Part shown: positions 28,201-35,518 of the stretch, piece by piece
How positions within the stretch are numbered: the stretch's first letter is position 1
Layout: every line of letters starts with the position of its first letter
Origin: Pleomorphovibrio marinus
Lineage (GTDB): Bacteria; Bacteroidota; Bacteroidia; Cytophagales; Cyclobacteriaceae
NCBI RefSeq assembly: GCF_003347495.1
Contig: NZ_QCXY01000006.1
Coordinates: forward strand, 186,001 to 250,000
Length of the DNA stretch: 64,000 bases
Reading direction: 5' to 3'
Translations under genes and position numbers: made by a program
Notes under the pieces: generated by a model
Told to the model about the DNA's origin: nothing
Databases searched by the model: none
Seen by the model: the letters and a program-made list of their open reading frames with translations, nothing else

Positions 28201-29659
28201 CGGTTCCTTCCACGGTATATTCGCCAAATCTTTCTTCCCCACAATTGGTCAACACCCTAAACCTGTACTCTCCTGCTGGAAGGTCAGTTAAAAACATTCT
28301 TCTAAGGTCATTTTGATTTACAAAACCAGTAAGGTCCTGAGGCAAGTCAGTGGTGTACTCTGGAGGTGCTTCCAACAATTCCACTTCCAAAAGTTGGTAA
28401 TCCCAATTCATCATTTCCAATGTACTCAAGCCCTCAGTACAGCTTTTTAGTTCATTGAAGTATGGGTCGGTAATAGAAATAGAATGGTTAAAGGAAAAAT
28501 TATCTGTGTTTCCGCAGGCATCTTCTACTTCAATACGGTAGGTGCCCTCAGGAATGGGATTTTCCACACTCCCAAATAGCAAAAGTTCATCGTCAAAAGG
28601 ACCGGGGTAATTTGCCTGCTCACTCTCTGGATCAAAATCATCCGGGTGTTCGGTGAAATTAACCGTAAAAGAAGAGTGGAAATTTCTTACCTGAATCGCA
28701 ATCCTTCGGTTTCCACAAAACCCAGCTCCCCAATTGAAATCGTCGGATATGGTTAAACTTCTATCTATGGTTAAATTTTCATGGGAATCGGTATTCCCAC
28801 AAGCATCCGTAAGGCTAAGATCATAGACATAGGCTTGTCCATGAAAAAAAGGGATATCAGCATAAAAATACCCATCTTCCATATCTTCTTCCTCCACAAT
28901 CTCTTCTACATCGGATTGAGTTCCGTCTGGAAAGGTTATGGAGAAGTTAGCTTGCAAAGGAAAGCTGAGGGGGGCGCCAAGGTTCCTAACCCTGTGACCT
29001 ACAGTTATGCTACCACATTCTGGAAGTTCCGCCTTGAATTCCCGATTGGTGGGTTGAAACTCGATACTGGTGCGCAAGATTTCAATTTCTTGAGAAAGCC
29101 GATTTTCACAAGAATCGGTTACCCAAACCGTATACCTTCCAGCTGGTAGTTCCTCAAAAAGAGGGGAAGCCTGAGGGGGTTTGTTTACTGGCCCACCCAG
29201 CTCATATGATTGTGGTGAACCACCCGAAACTATGGCTTCAATTGATCCATCACTATCTTCACATTCGTTTTGGGCCTGCAATGAGAATCTTAATGCAGTA
29301 AAATCACTTGTTACTTGAATGTTTTCTGTTAGCTCAATGGAATCACCATTGGCAACAAAACTTGCTATAAGCCTGTATCTTTCCTCCCTTAAACCTGTAA
29401 ATTCTCCTTCTTGATTTTCTTGAAAAACCGTATTTGGGTTTGCCTGCCTATATAATCTGAAATTTAGGTCTTCCAAATTATCATCCCCTACTACTCTGGC
29501 AGAAATTCCACCATCACCTGAACATTTGGCTGGAATTACATCAAACTCTAGCGTCACTCCATTTTGTCCGAGGGCGTTGGAGGTCGAACAAAATACCACC
29601 AAAAAGTTAAGCAAGGAAAATGCCCTCACGATTCCCCAAAAACTGTTAACCAACTTCAT
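25295..29659 (-). CDS. Giant secreted adhesin-like protein with type B T9SS C-terminal domain
   Basis: A 1454-residue protein with an N-terminal signal peptide (about 1-31). Residues 110 to 700 or so hold repeated, Cys-containing beta modules of the SprB-repeat kind (for example CEDSDGSIEAIVSGGSP ending in GRYTVWVTDSC). About 840-1100 are Ig-like modules including TQTIDGCTSEDRLEVKVKV, and about 1150-1370 two DUF11-type repeats (DLDIEKLVDRTQAVEGE; VDLVIDKSTNAQEIVDG). The end (LFIPNVFKPDNDGKNETF to KGWVQVLK) is the gliding-motility-associated type B sorting domain. It is predicted to be secreted by T9SS and displayed for adhesion, gliding or biofilm. PorP/SprF follows by 14 nt. Confidence 0.9.
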   Translation of the reverse strand: MKLVNSFWGIVRAFSLLNFLVVFCSTSNALGQNGVTLEFDVIPAKCSGDGGISARVVGDDNLEDLNFRLYRQANPNTVFQENQEGEFTGLREERYRLIASFVANGDSIELTENIQVTSDFTALRFSLQAQNECEDSDGSIEAIVSGGSPQSYELGGPVNKPPQASPLFEELPAGRYTVWVTDSCENRLSQEIEILRTSIEFQPTNREFKAELPECGSITVGHRVRNLGAPLSFPLQANFSITFPDGTQSDVEEIVEEEDMEDGYFYADIPFFHGQAYVYDLSLTDACGNTDSHENLTIDRSLTISDDFNWGAGFCGNRRIAIQVRNFHSSFTVNFTEHPDDFDPESEQANYPGPFDDELLLFGSVENPIPEGTYRIEVEDACGNTDNFSFNHSISITDPYFNELKSCTEGLSTLEMMNWDYQLLEVELLEAPPEYTTDLPQDLTGFVNQNDLRRMFLTDLPAGEYRFRVLTNCGEERFGEYTVEGTEIAKSVVEVEQNCGTFNIFLDHEDNFEDNQNVRFGLQKLDLESGQWVHPATEAVYEEGQEITANNSLLLNNMATNYNISHTGKFRVVKSARVWKSGDTIQQGQNSSTHCIQTLKTFDFQGRTILRSANFYQCDEDNFELSLSADGYDPLNFQIRQINGEEVLIDNGDNPLFSNLSLGRYKFRIEDRCGNIQNAHILIGGENLPKITPENLCPGEAGRLFIPFKDFLSVEWYREGDPANILSDSTSLWFDSFDPTIHNGTYIARLSHTNEENCLDAEVTFTISEELIDPNPGTGQTATVCEGEIVDLFDYLDGEYSDFGIWEEITESDRLIGNFWAGVDLTSGTYRFRYSVNGMCSGDQSTIVTLQLNSIPPAPEGPENQEFCESNQPTLEEIEIEGESVEWFESLESEEPLPYDTPLEDERRYFATQTIDGCTSEDRLEVKVKVFPEITENNIEGEQQVYQMETPDKIVGLEPLGGEGLLSISWEYSEDGQNWVSIEDAVEVEYQPEPLMESTYFRRVVTDEKCEEEISNEVLIEVIIAPILAEGDEYGPLKGYETNLLPILENDTFKGSAIDFTSGEISGSILEIADEDGEMVNLDWQITDEGNLVVPEGSLPGRYVVSYQICQANIPENCSEASVEVWVGILDLDIEKLVDRTQAVEGEIITYTIEITNTSDFDLEAIQIEDLLPENVMVLQAMPAFTQNNSWESGILPIGETLHFEIDALTLAEGNIMNQVRVRIGDFDQTVDSPVTQVRAKSVDLVIDKSTNAQEIVDGDEFVYTLTLTNRGLDEATGVTIVDELPTEVDHVESTVSNNPDALVINFTQNENRLIWEVEEFPVGSELTITITVVAMEVGPAINRANVGSEETDVDESNNSDSVTVDIAPLFIPNVFKPDNDGKNETFIIRASHKFSKISLLIFNRWGDPVFESEDYQNDWNAEGVNGGTYYYLIKGVDARNQERRYKGWVQVLK

Positions 29660-29676
29660 ACTTTTAAGGCAAGGAA

Positions 29677-29705
29677 CAAATCTATTTTAGTAGGACTACT
29701 TTCAA
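29677..29705 (-). promoter_or_regulatory. Predicted promoter of the adhesin/PorP operon
   Basis: Minus strand: TTG (29705-29703), 18-nt spacer, TAGATTTG (29684-29677). The -7 box matches TAnnTTTG; the leader to the ATG at 29659 is short. Confidence 0.5.
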
Positions 29706-29961
29706 CGTGCCATCTAATGATCTAAAGATAATTTCAAATCCCGTCCTTGTTTTGGGTTTGTCCAATTGCGTGGACAATTTACAAAAAATCTTATGATCAA
29801 TTCAAGAATACAACTTCTGAATCAATAATCTTGCTGTTTACACAAATTTAACTCAAATTAATGGAACAGTAATGTTGTAACGTGAAAAATGATATATTAT
29901 TTACGAAAAATTAAACTTTGAAACCAAATCCTAAGAGATTGATCCATGTTTATTATAAAAA

Positions 29962-30015
29962 ATAAAGGTCTCCTGCATAGCTTTTTTTAAAAAAAGCTAT
30001 GCAGGAGACCTTTAT
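29962..30015 (-). terminator. Terminator with unusually long perfect palindrome
   Basis: A 54-nt perfect palindrome, 27 bp per arm with no spacer; the outer 18-20 bp are GC-containing (AAAGGTCTCCTGCATAGC) and the centre is T7A7. On the minus strand it is followed by TTTATTTTTTATAATAA, so it fits an intrinsic terminator for the gene at 30060-30545. The length and perfection exceed usual terminators. Confidence 0.7.
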
Positions 30016-30059
30016 ACAACAGGATATTACTCCTGCACAAATTGTGCTTTTCTTAGTTG

Positions 30060-30545
30060 TTAGGATGCAAACTGATCATTTGAAAATTTTTCAGCTTGCA
30101 GGGATTGTACAATTGCCTTCAATAAATGAAGCACGAACTTATCCTTGATTTTATTCTCCAAAAATTTGCTGTCATAAATGGTTTGGGACCTTAGCAGTAC
30201 CGTCATTATTTTTCCAAGTGTTACCGTATCCAATCCATAAAGGTTTTGTGGTTGGTTATAGTATTTTTCTGCTTCCTGTAACCAAGAATGCCAATCAAAT
30301 AGAGGCACCAGCCTTAATTTCAGAACAGAATCCAAAAGCCTCACATGAATGCCTCTGAAACCTAAAGTTTCTAAAGAGAGGTTTTTCAGGTTTATTGTGC
30401 CAAAATTCAGCTCTGCTTTGTAGAACTTTAATTCCATTTCTTGAATAAGATCAAAGATGGGCCTCAAACTTCCTCTGCTAATAATTTTGCAATGGTCAGT
30501 AAAACTTACTAAAGGGATAAATAATGGGGTTTGCTCTTGTGCCAT
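30060..30545 (-). CDS. DUF6508-like cytoplasmic protein
   Basis: A 161-residue soluble protein, helical in the C-terminal half. The segment LVPLFDWHSWLQEAEKYYNQ and the following helix-rich LDTVTLGKIMTVLLRSQ resemble the DUF6508 pattern (FDWpeW followed by a list of hydrophobic helices) as I recall it; the family has no known function. It is a single gene between the adhesin operon and ffh, with a strong terminator behind it. The family call is moderate; the gene itself looks real. Confidence 0.7.
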   Translation of the reverse strand: MAQEQTPLFIPLVSFTDHCKIISRGSLRPIFDLIQEMELKFYKAELNFGTINLKNLSLETLGFRGIHVRLLDSVLKLRLVPLFDWHSWLQEAEKYYNQPQNLYGLDTVTLGKIMTVLLRSQTIYDSKFLENKIKDKFVLHLLKAIVQSLQAEKFSNDQFAS

Positions 30546-30779
30546 GATTATGGTGATTTAATATTGTGGAAGGCTTCAATATTTAATTTTTTAGTGTAAA
30601 ACCTAGAATAAATATTTTATATTTCTGTTATCTCAACGAAATTTTACTCATTCTTGTTTTAAACTAGTTGGTAACTTTATTCTTTAAGCTATTATTTTGC
30701 CTTTTAAAGAAACCTTAATTTGTTGGTTTATTTCTTTAATTCTTTTAACGCCACTAAGTAACGACTATTTTTCCAGTAA

Positions 30780-30805
30780 AAAAATACCGTGATCGGGGTA
30801 TTTTT
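30780..30805. terminator. Orphan terminator-like hairpin
   Basis: AAAAATACC (30780-30788) pairs with GGTATTTTT (30797-30805) around an 8-nt loop. A-run on the left and T-run on the right make it usable on both strands, but no known gene ends here. Confidence 0.5.
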
Positions 30806-30974
30806 GCCGATGAAAAGCATCTATTGTTATTCTTACAGAGTATTAATTATTTATTGTATCATTTTAATATGCTAGAAATTGTTTCAATCGGTGAAGAGCC
30901 CGCTTTTCTACATAAAAAAAGCAATTTTCATTTGTAATTTTACATGATGGTTCTGGAATCCATCAATTTTGTTT

Positions 30975-30982
30975 TATTTTTG
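30975..30982 (+). promoter_or_regulatory. Predicted -7 box of ffh
   Basis: TATTTTTG (TAnnTTTG) lies 22 nt before the ffh ATG at 31005. No TTTG is at the usual distance upstream. Confidence 0.4.
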
Positions 30983-31004
30983 TGTACCGTAAAAAAAAAG
31001 CTAC

Positions 31005-32345
31005 ATGTTTGACAATTTAAGTTATAAATTAGACCGAGCCTTCAAAACCTTGAAGGGAACCGGGAAAATTACAGAAATCAATGTTGCCACCACAGTTAAG
31101 GAAATAAGAAGGGCGCTCATCGATGCCGATGTTAACTATAAAGTTGCCAAAGACGTTACCGACCGAATCAAGGAAGAGGCACTGGGTAGGGATGTATTGA
31201 TAGCCGTTTCACCAGGTCAGCTCCTGGTAAAGATCACGCAAGAGGAGCTAACAAAGTTAATGGGAGGGGAGAAGGAGGAGATTAACCTTAAGGGAGATCC
31301 TTCCGTTTTGTTGATATCTGGACTTCAGGGTTCGGGCAAGACTACTTTTTCTGGAAAACTGGCCACTTACTTAAAGAAACAGGGCAGGCAGGTATTGCTG
31401 GTAGCCTGTGATATTTATCGGCCCGCAGCTATTGAACAGCTTAAAACGCTCGGTGAGCAAATCGGTGTGGAGGTGTACTCTGAGCCGGAAAATAAAAACG
31501 CAATGGAAATTGCCCAAAATGCCATTTCTTATGCCAAAAAAACAGGAAAGAAAACGGTCATTGTGGATACTGCAGGTAGACTTGCGGTGGACGAGGTAAT
31601 GATGAATGAAATTGCGGCGTTAAAAGAAAAACTTAATCCCTCCGAAACCCTGTTTGTGGTTGATGCCATGACCGGCCAGGATGCGGTAAACACTGCCAAA
31701 ACTTTTGATGAAAGGCTGAACTTTGATGGAGTAGTACTCACAAAGCTGGATGGGGACAGCCGTGGCGGTGCTGCCATTTCCATTAGGCATGTAGTGGATA
31801 AACCGATTAAATTTATTTCCACGGGAGAAAAGATGGAAAATCTCGATCTGTTCTACCCAGGGCGGATGGCCCAAAGGATACTGGGAATGGGGGATGTGGT
31901 TTCTTTGGTGGAGAAGGCACAACAGACCTTTGACGAAGATGAGGCCAAGCGAATTAATGCCAAAATCCGGAAAAACCAGTTTAATTTTGACGATTTCTTG
32001 TCCCAGATGGAGCAAATCAAAAAGATGGGTGACATCAAGGATCTTTTAGGCATGATCCCTGGGATGGGCAAGGCAATCAAGGGAATGGACATCGATGATG
32101 ATTCCTTTAAACCCATAGAAGCTATCATTCGCAGTATGACCCCTCAAGAAAGAGAAAACCCATCCTTGATCGATGGCAGCAGGAGGAAAAGGATAGCCAA
32201 TGGTAGTGGAAGAACTATCCAAGAAGTCAACAATCTCATGAAACAATTTGGAGATATGAGAAAATTGATGAAACAAATGAACAAAATGGGGGGAGCTCAA
32301 AAGGCCATGGCCGCGATGAACCCTAAAAATATGGGTAGAAGATGA
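31005..32345 (+). CDS. ffh: Signal recognition particle protein Ffh
   Basis: A 446-residue SRP54-type GTPase that binds signal sequences and SRP RNA and targets ribosomes to the SecYEG membrane. N domain about 1-85; G domain with G1 GLQGSGKTTFSGKLA (106-120), DTAGRL (about 188-193) and TKLDGD (246-251); the methionine-rich M domain follows from about 300 (IPGMGKAIKGMDIDDD, LMKQMNKMGGAQKAMAAMN) and has the usual RKRIANGSGRT RNA-binding motif. Length is normal. The gene is followed by a strong terminator and stands alone; the SRP RNA gene was not found. Confidence 0.98.
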   Translation: MFDNLSYKLDRAFKTLKGTGKITEINVATTVKEIRRALIDADVNYKVAKDVTDRIKEEALGRDVLIAVSPGQLLVKITQEELTKLMGGEKEEINLKGDPSVLLISGLQGSGKTTFSGKLATYLKKQGRQVLLVACDIYRPAAIEQLKTLGEQIGVEVYSEPENKNAMEIAQNAISYAKKTGKKTVIVDTAGRLAVDEVMMNEIAALKEKLNPSETLFVVDAMTGQDAVNTAKTFDERLNFDGVVLTKLDGDSRGGAAISIRHVVDKPIKFISTGEKMENLDLFYPGRMAQRILGMGDVVSLVEKAQQTFDEDEAKRINAKIRKNQFNFDDFLSQMEQIKKMGDIKDLLGMIPGMGKAIKGMDIDDDSFKPIEAIIRSMTPQERENPSLIDGSRRKRIANGSGRTIQEVNNLMKQFGDMRKLMKQMNKMGGAQKAMAAMNPKNMGRR

Positions 32346-32373
32346 TGTTTTCATAGCGATGGCTATTAAAAAA

Positions 32374-32403
32374 AAGGTGAACCTTGATTGCTAGGTTCAC
32401 CTT
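32374..32403. terminator. Intrinsic terminator between ffh and a lipoprotein gene
   Basis: AAGGTGAACCT (32374-32384) pairs with AGGTTCACCTT (32393-32403) around an 8-nt loop, with an A-run on the left and TATATTTTT on the right, so it can serve both convergent genes. Confidence 0.85.
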
Positions 32404-32419
32404 ATATTTTTCACTGGTA

Positions 32420-32956
32420 TTAAAGTTCGTCTGCCTCTTCTTCTGAGGGATCATATTCAATATCAAGATCTAGGTCTGCTTCTTCTATCTCCAACATCGC
32501 AGGAGCATCTTTATCTATCACTATTTCTCTCCTCACGAGTTCCTTCATCACATCCATTTGCTGCTCAAATTCGGCATTCTCTGCATGAAGCTCATTGAAC
32601 CTTTTTAACAGCTCATCATCATCATAATCCGCATAACGCTCTATTCTTTGCTTCCGGAGGCGTTCTTTTTTATCTTCAAGCATGCGCTCTTTCCTCTCAG
32701 AAATGGAATCCTTATATTTAGCAATCATTTTACCCATTTCGTCATGCTCTGCAAAGGGTGCTGCACTCACAACGATCTCACTGGTTTCACCTTCGATATT
32801 GACTACCGTTAGGGTATCCATTTTATTGAGGTAATATTCATCACCGGTTTCAGTGTCCAAAATGCGTTCTTCCTCGAAAACATACCGATCTTCCTTCGGA
32901 GAGGAACAAGAAAGTAGGACACCAACTGAAACTAGTATTAAGCAAATCCTTTTCAT
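32420..32956 (-). CDS. Coiled-coil lipoprotein, function unknown
   Basis: A 178-residue protein with a signal peptide and lipobox at VLLSCSS (Cys about 17). The mature protein is strongly charged and predicted mainly helical/coiled coil, with long Glu/Lys/Arg runs around residues 80-150 and an acidic C-terminal tail. No family recognised. It lies convergent to ffh and 182 nt downstream of the LytTR response regulator gene, with no evidence of co-transcription. An envelope scaffold role is possible but not shown. Confidence 0.75.
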   Translation of the reverse strand: MKRICLILVSVGVLLSCSSPKEDRYVFEEERILDTETGDEYYLNKMDTLTVVNIEGETSEIVVSAAPFAEHDEMGKMIAKYKDSISERKERMLEDKKERLRKQRIERYADYDDDELLKRFNELHAENAEFEQQMDVMKELVRREIVIDKDAPAMLEIEEADLDLDIEYDPSEEEADEL

Positions 32957-33138
32957 GGCAATTGAAATTTAATAATTGGTTAATTCAAACTTTTTTAGTA
33001 ATTATATTTTACAAGCTGCGAATTTGAAACGCAATTTTCATCCATTAAACATATAGTTGAAAAGTTTTTCGGGTTCAATCACGTTCCTTTTTTTCAGCAG
33101 CATGTACTTATAAAAGCAAAAACCATGACAAAAGGGAT

Positions 33139-33885
33139 TCAGTTCATCCATTTATTCATAAATTTCAAAAAATTCTCTTTATATAGGTCACTCACGGTAA
33201 TTTGAAGTGTGCCCAAATCCACCTGGTTTTTTGTAACGGATTGGATATGATCTAAGGAAATAATAAAGGAACGGTGAACCCTCATGAATGTTTCTGAAGG
33301 AAGGAGCTCTTCCATGTTTTTTAGGGAAGTAAGTGAGAGAAGGGGGTGCGTTTTGCTTTCCAGGTGAACTTTTACATAGTCCTTGTATCCCTCCACACAT
33401 ATAATGTCTTTTAATAACACCTTTACCAACTGGTATTCTACTTTTATAAAAATATATTCCTGTGCAGAGCTTTCGGCTTGAGCTTTTACTTCTGTTTTTT
33501 CATTCTCTAAAAGTGGAAGGATTTTACTACATGCCTTAAGAAACTCCTCATAGCCAAAGGGTTTTAACAAATAATCTAAGGCACTCACTTTGTACCCTTC
33601 AATGGCGAATTGGTCGTAGGCAGTAGTAAATATGATTTTCGGTTTTTCGGATTCCTTTTTCCCTTCTAGTATCCTAGCCAACTCCATACCTGAGAGATCA
33701 GGCATCTGAATATCTAAAAACACCAGGTCTATCTTATTTTGATTCATAAAGCTAAGGGCATCGATGGCATTCTCAAATTTGGCCTCGAGTTCTAAGAAAT
33801 TGGTTTGGTTAATGAATCCGCAAACTAGCCCAAGTGCCAGGGGTTCATCATCAACTGCAATGCATTTTACTTTCTTTTCGGTCAT
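33139..33885 (-). CDS. LytTR-family response regulator
   Basis: A 248-residue two-component regulator. The receiver domain (about 5-120) has the acidic pocket VDDEP at 11-15, phospho-acceptor Asp58 in VFLDIQMPD, and Lys in LLKPFG; the C-terminal LytTR DNA-binding domain (about 145-245) starts at IFIKVEYQLVKVLLKDI and contains MRVHRSFIISLDHI. Its kinase gene overlaps at the start by 4 nt (ATGA at 33882-33885), so they are translated together. Targets are unknown; LytTR systems often control envelope or exopolysaccharide functions. Confidence 0.95.
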   Translation of the reverse strand: MTEKKVKCIAVDDEPLALGLVCGFINQTNFLELEAKFENAIDALSFMNQNKIDLVFLDIQMPDLSGMELARILEGKKESEKPKIIFTTAYDQFAIEGYKVSALDYLLKPFGYEEFLKACSKILPLLENEKTEVKAQAESSAQEYIFIKVEYQLVKVLLKDIICVEGYKDYVKVHLESKTHPLLSLTSLKNMEELLPSETFMRVHRSFIISLDHIQSVTKNQVDLGTLQITVSDLYKENFLKFMNKWMN

Positions 33886-34958
33886 TTTAAATCAATGCTT
33901 AGGTAAACCCTATATTCGTTGGCATCGTTTTGGTCATCTATAGCTAGGGAGTGATTCTGGCTATAAATCAGGGACAGTCGCCTGATTGTATTGGCCAAGC
34001 CTATTCCTTTATGACTGGATTCAGGGCTGGATTGGACTTTTTCCGTTATACGGTTTTTCACTTCTAGTGTCAACCTGGATTTTTGTACCTTTAGTTTTAC
34101 CACAATGAAACTCTCGTGTTTTCCGCTGATTCCATGTTTAAAAGCATTTTCTATAAATGGCAAAAGCATCATTGGGGCTATGACTACATCCTCAAACTGT
34201 TCCTGGATTTCAATGTGTAATTTCACTTTTTCAGAAATCCGCATTCTCATGAGGTCCAAATAGTCCTTGATAAAATTGACTTCGCTGCTCAAAAGTGTAT
34301 TATCCCTTTCTGTTTCATACAGCACGTAACGCATCATCCTGGAGAGTTTTAGAAGAGCTGCTTTTGCTTTTTCTACGTCGAAACTCGTTAATGCATATAT
34401 GTTATTTAACGTATTGAAAAAAAAGTGTGGGTTGATTTGCGCTTTTAAGTAAGATAATTCCGAATTTACTTTTTGCTCTTCGAGTTGTCTTCGCACCAGG
34501 TCCTCAAACTGCCATTTCTGTACAGCGGCTATACTGGTGCCTACCCCCACACTAAGAGAATAAAGCATGAAGAAATAGATATCGCTTCCAATATGACGTG
34601 GTTTTGGTACATAGGGCTCCCCAGGTCTAAATGCGTTGTGCATTTGTTCCGGAAGGCGTACTAGTTGATCATATTGTTGGACCATTAGCCAAAAACCTAT
34701 ACCTGCGAAAAAGACGATAGTAAGGAATAGCCATACTTTTCCTTTAAATAAATATTGGGGTACCAGGTAATAGATATTGCTATAGAATACGCTTACCACT
34801 ATGGCAAGGATGATCAATTGTCTTACCCAAAACTGGTATGGAAGCTCCACTCTCCATGACAACGGACTGAGCAGAAAAAAAACAACCACAACCAAAACCC
34901 AACCCAACAGATGTAGGATGATGGAGAGATTTCTACCAAATAGATGTGGTCTTTTCAT
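33882..34958 (-). CDS. LytS/YehU-type sensor histidine kinase
   Basis: A 358-residue kinase partnered with the LytTR regulator. The N-terminal part has four or so membrane helices (about 12-32, 45-65, 75-95, 125-145), and the cytoplasmic His_kinase domain carries the phosphorylatable His178 in LKAQINPHFFFNTLNN; the ATPase part contains a plausible N box (LPFIENAFKHGI) and the G box GIGLANTIRRL. No large extracellular sensor is visible, so it senses within the membrane. A duplicated repeat begins directly at its start codon (see 34953-35220). Confidence 0.93.
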   Translation of the reverse strand: MKRPHLFGRNLSIILHLLGWVLVVVVFFLLSPLSWRVELPYQFWVRQLIILAIVVSVFYSNIYYLVPQYLFKGKVWLFLTIVFFAGIGFWLMVQQYDQLVRLPEQMHNAFRPGEPYVPKPRHIGSDIYFFMLYSLSVGVGTSIAAVQKWQFEDLVRRQLEEQKVNSELSYLKAQINPHFFFNTLNNIYALTSFDVEKAKAALLKLSRMMRYVLYETERDNTLLSSEVNFIKDYLDLMRMRISEKVKLHIEIQEQFEDVVIAPMMLLPFIENAFKHGISGKHESFIVVKLKVQKSRLTLEVKNRITEKVQSSPESSHKGIGLANTIRRLSLIYSQNHSLAIDDQNDANEYRVYLSIDLK

Positions 34959-35220
34959 ATGTTTATAATTTCTTTTCAGCGGTCATATAGCCTGCCCCTG
35001 CCTGCCCCGAACTCGTTTCGGGGGAATCTCGCAACGATAATCATCCCCTCGTGTGTCGCTCGCGTCATGCCCTGACTGCCGTCAGGACAGGCTCGATTTC
35101 ATGTGTTTATATTTTCTTTTAAGCGGCCACATGGAATCTCGCATGTTCAATAATCATCCCTCGGTGTGTCGTCTTCGTCATGCCCTGACTGCTGTCAGGA
35201 TCGTAGTGACGGTTCGAAAT
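34953..35220. repeat. Two tandem copies of the dispersed hairpin repeat (offset 144 nt)
   Basis: The first copy begins at the kinase start codon (TTTCAT at 34953-34958, then TTTATAATTTCTTTT); the second starts at 35097 with the same TTTCAT and TTTATATTTTCTTTT, followed by AGCGG in both. Both share AATCTCGCA, ATAATCATCCC, GTGTGTCG and CATGCCCTGACTGC, and the inverted repeat CCTGACtgccGTCAGG (35071-35086). Copy 1 also has a CCCCGAA/TTCGGGG hairpin (35005-35023) that copy 2 lacks. Confidence 0.75.
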
Positions 35221-35518
35221 TAAATACTTTCAACCAACGATAAATTGCTCCCAAGAGCCATAAATTGTCCGGTATCGATGCATTTTTTACATTACAAACT
35301 TATGGGAAAGTTTAATTAAACCACTATGAAATATACCGATAGAGCTTATGAACCCTTGAATGGGCAGAAAGTATCTACCAAACTCTAATTTCTTCTTATT
35401 CCAGGCGATAATTGGTTTCTGTCGATGAATTCTGCCAGATCGTCTAATGCGTTTTTATAAGAGAGGTAATTTAGGTTGATTTGCCTTATCGAAATTTTAA
35501 CCTGTCATGCACACTATC
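34959..35518. other. Gene-free stretch between kinase and beta-barrel protein
   Basis: The left part is the tandem repeat (to about 35220). From 35221 to 35384 I see no structure or gene. At 35385-35504 the minus strand has a 39-codon open frame with protein-like composition and no start codon, listed separately. Confidence 0.5.
35385..35504 (-). pseudogene. Possible C-terminal gene remnant
   Basis: The minus strand encodes 39 codons ending in TAG at 35385-35387, with a stop directly upstream and no start codon. The peptide is protein-like: an amphipathic helix ALDDLAEFIDRNQL followed by SPGIRRN. It adjoins the tandem repeat, so it may be the decayed end of a mobile-element or other lost gene. 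It could also be chance. Confidence 0.3.

Larger units (their letters stand above)
29660..30059. other. Intergenic region upstream of the adhesin gene
   Basis: It holds the adhesin promoter (29677-29705), a 7-bp hairpin TTGTCCA/TGGACAA (29758-29777) of unknown role, and the long palindrome at 29962-30015. A further inverted repeat GCACAA-ATTGTGC lies near 30035-30047. No gene seen. Confidence 0.5.
30546..31004. other. Intergenic region upstream of ffh
   Basis: AT-rich. Contains a terminator-like hairpin (30780-30805) between two divergent gene starts and a -7 box for ffh (30975-30982). No ORF with coding character seen. An unannotated small RNA is possible but unproven. Confidence 0.45.
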
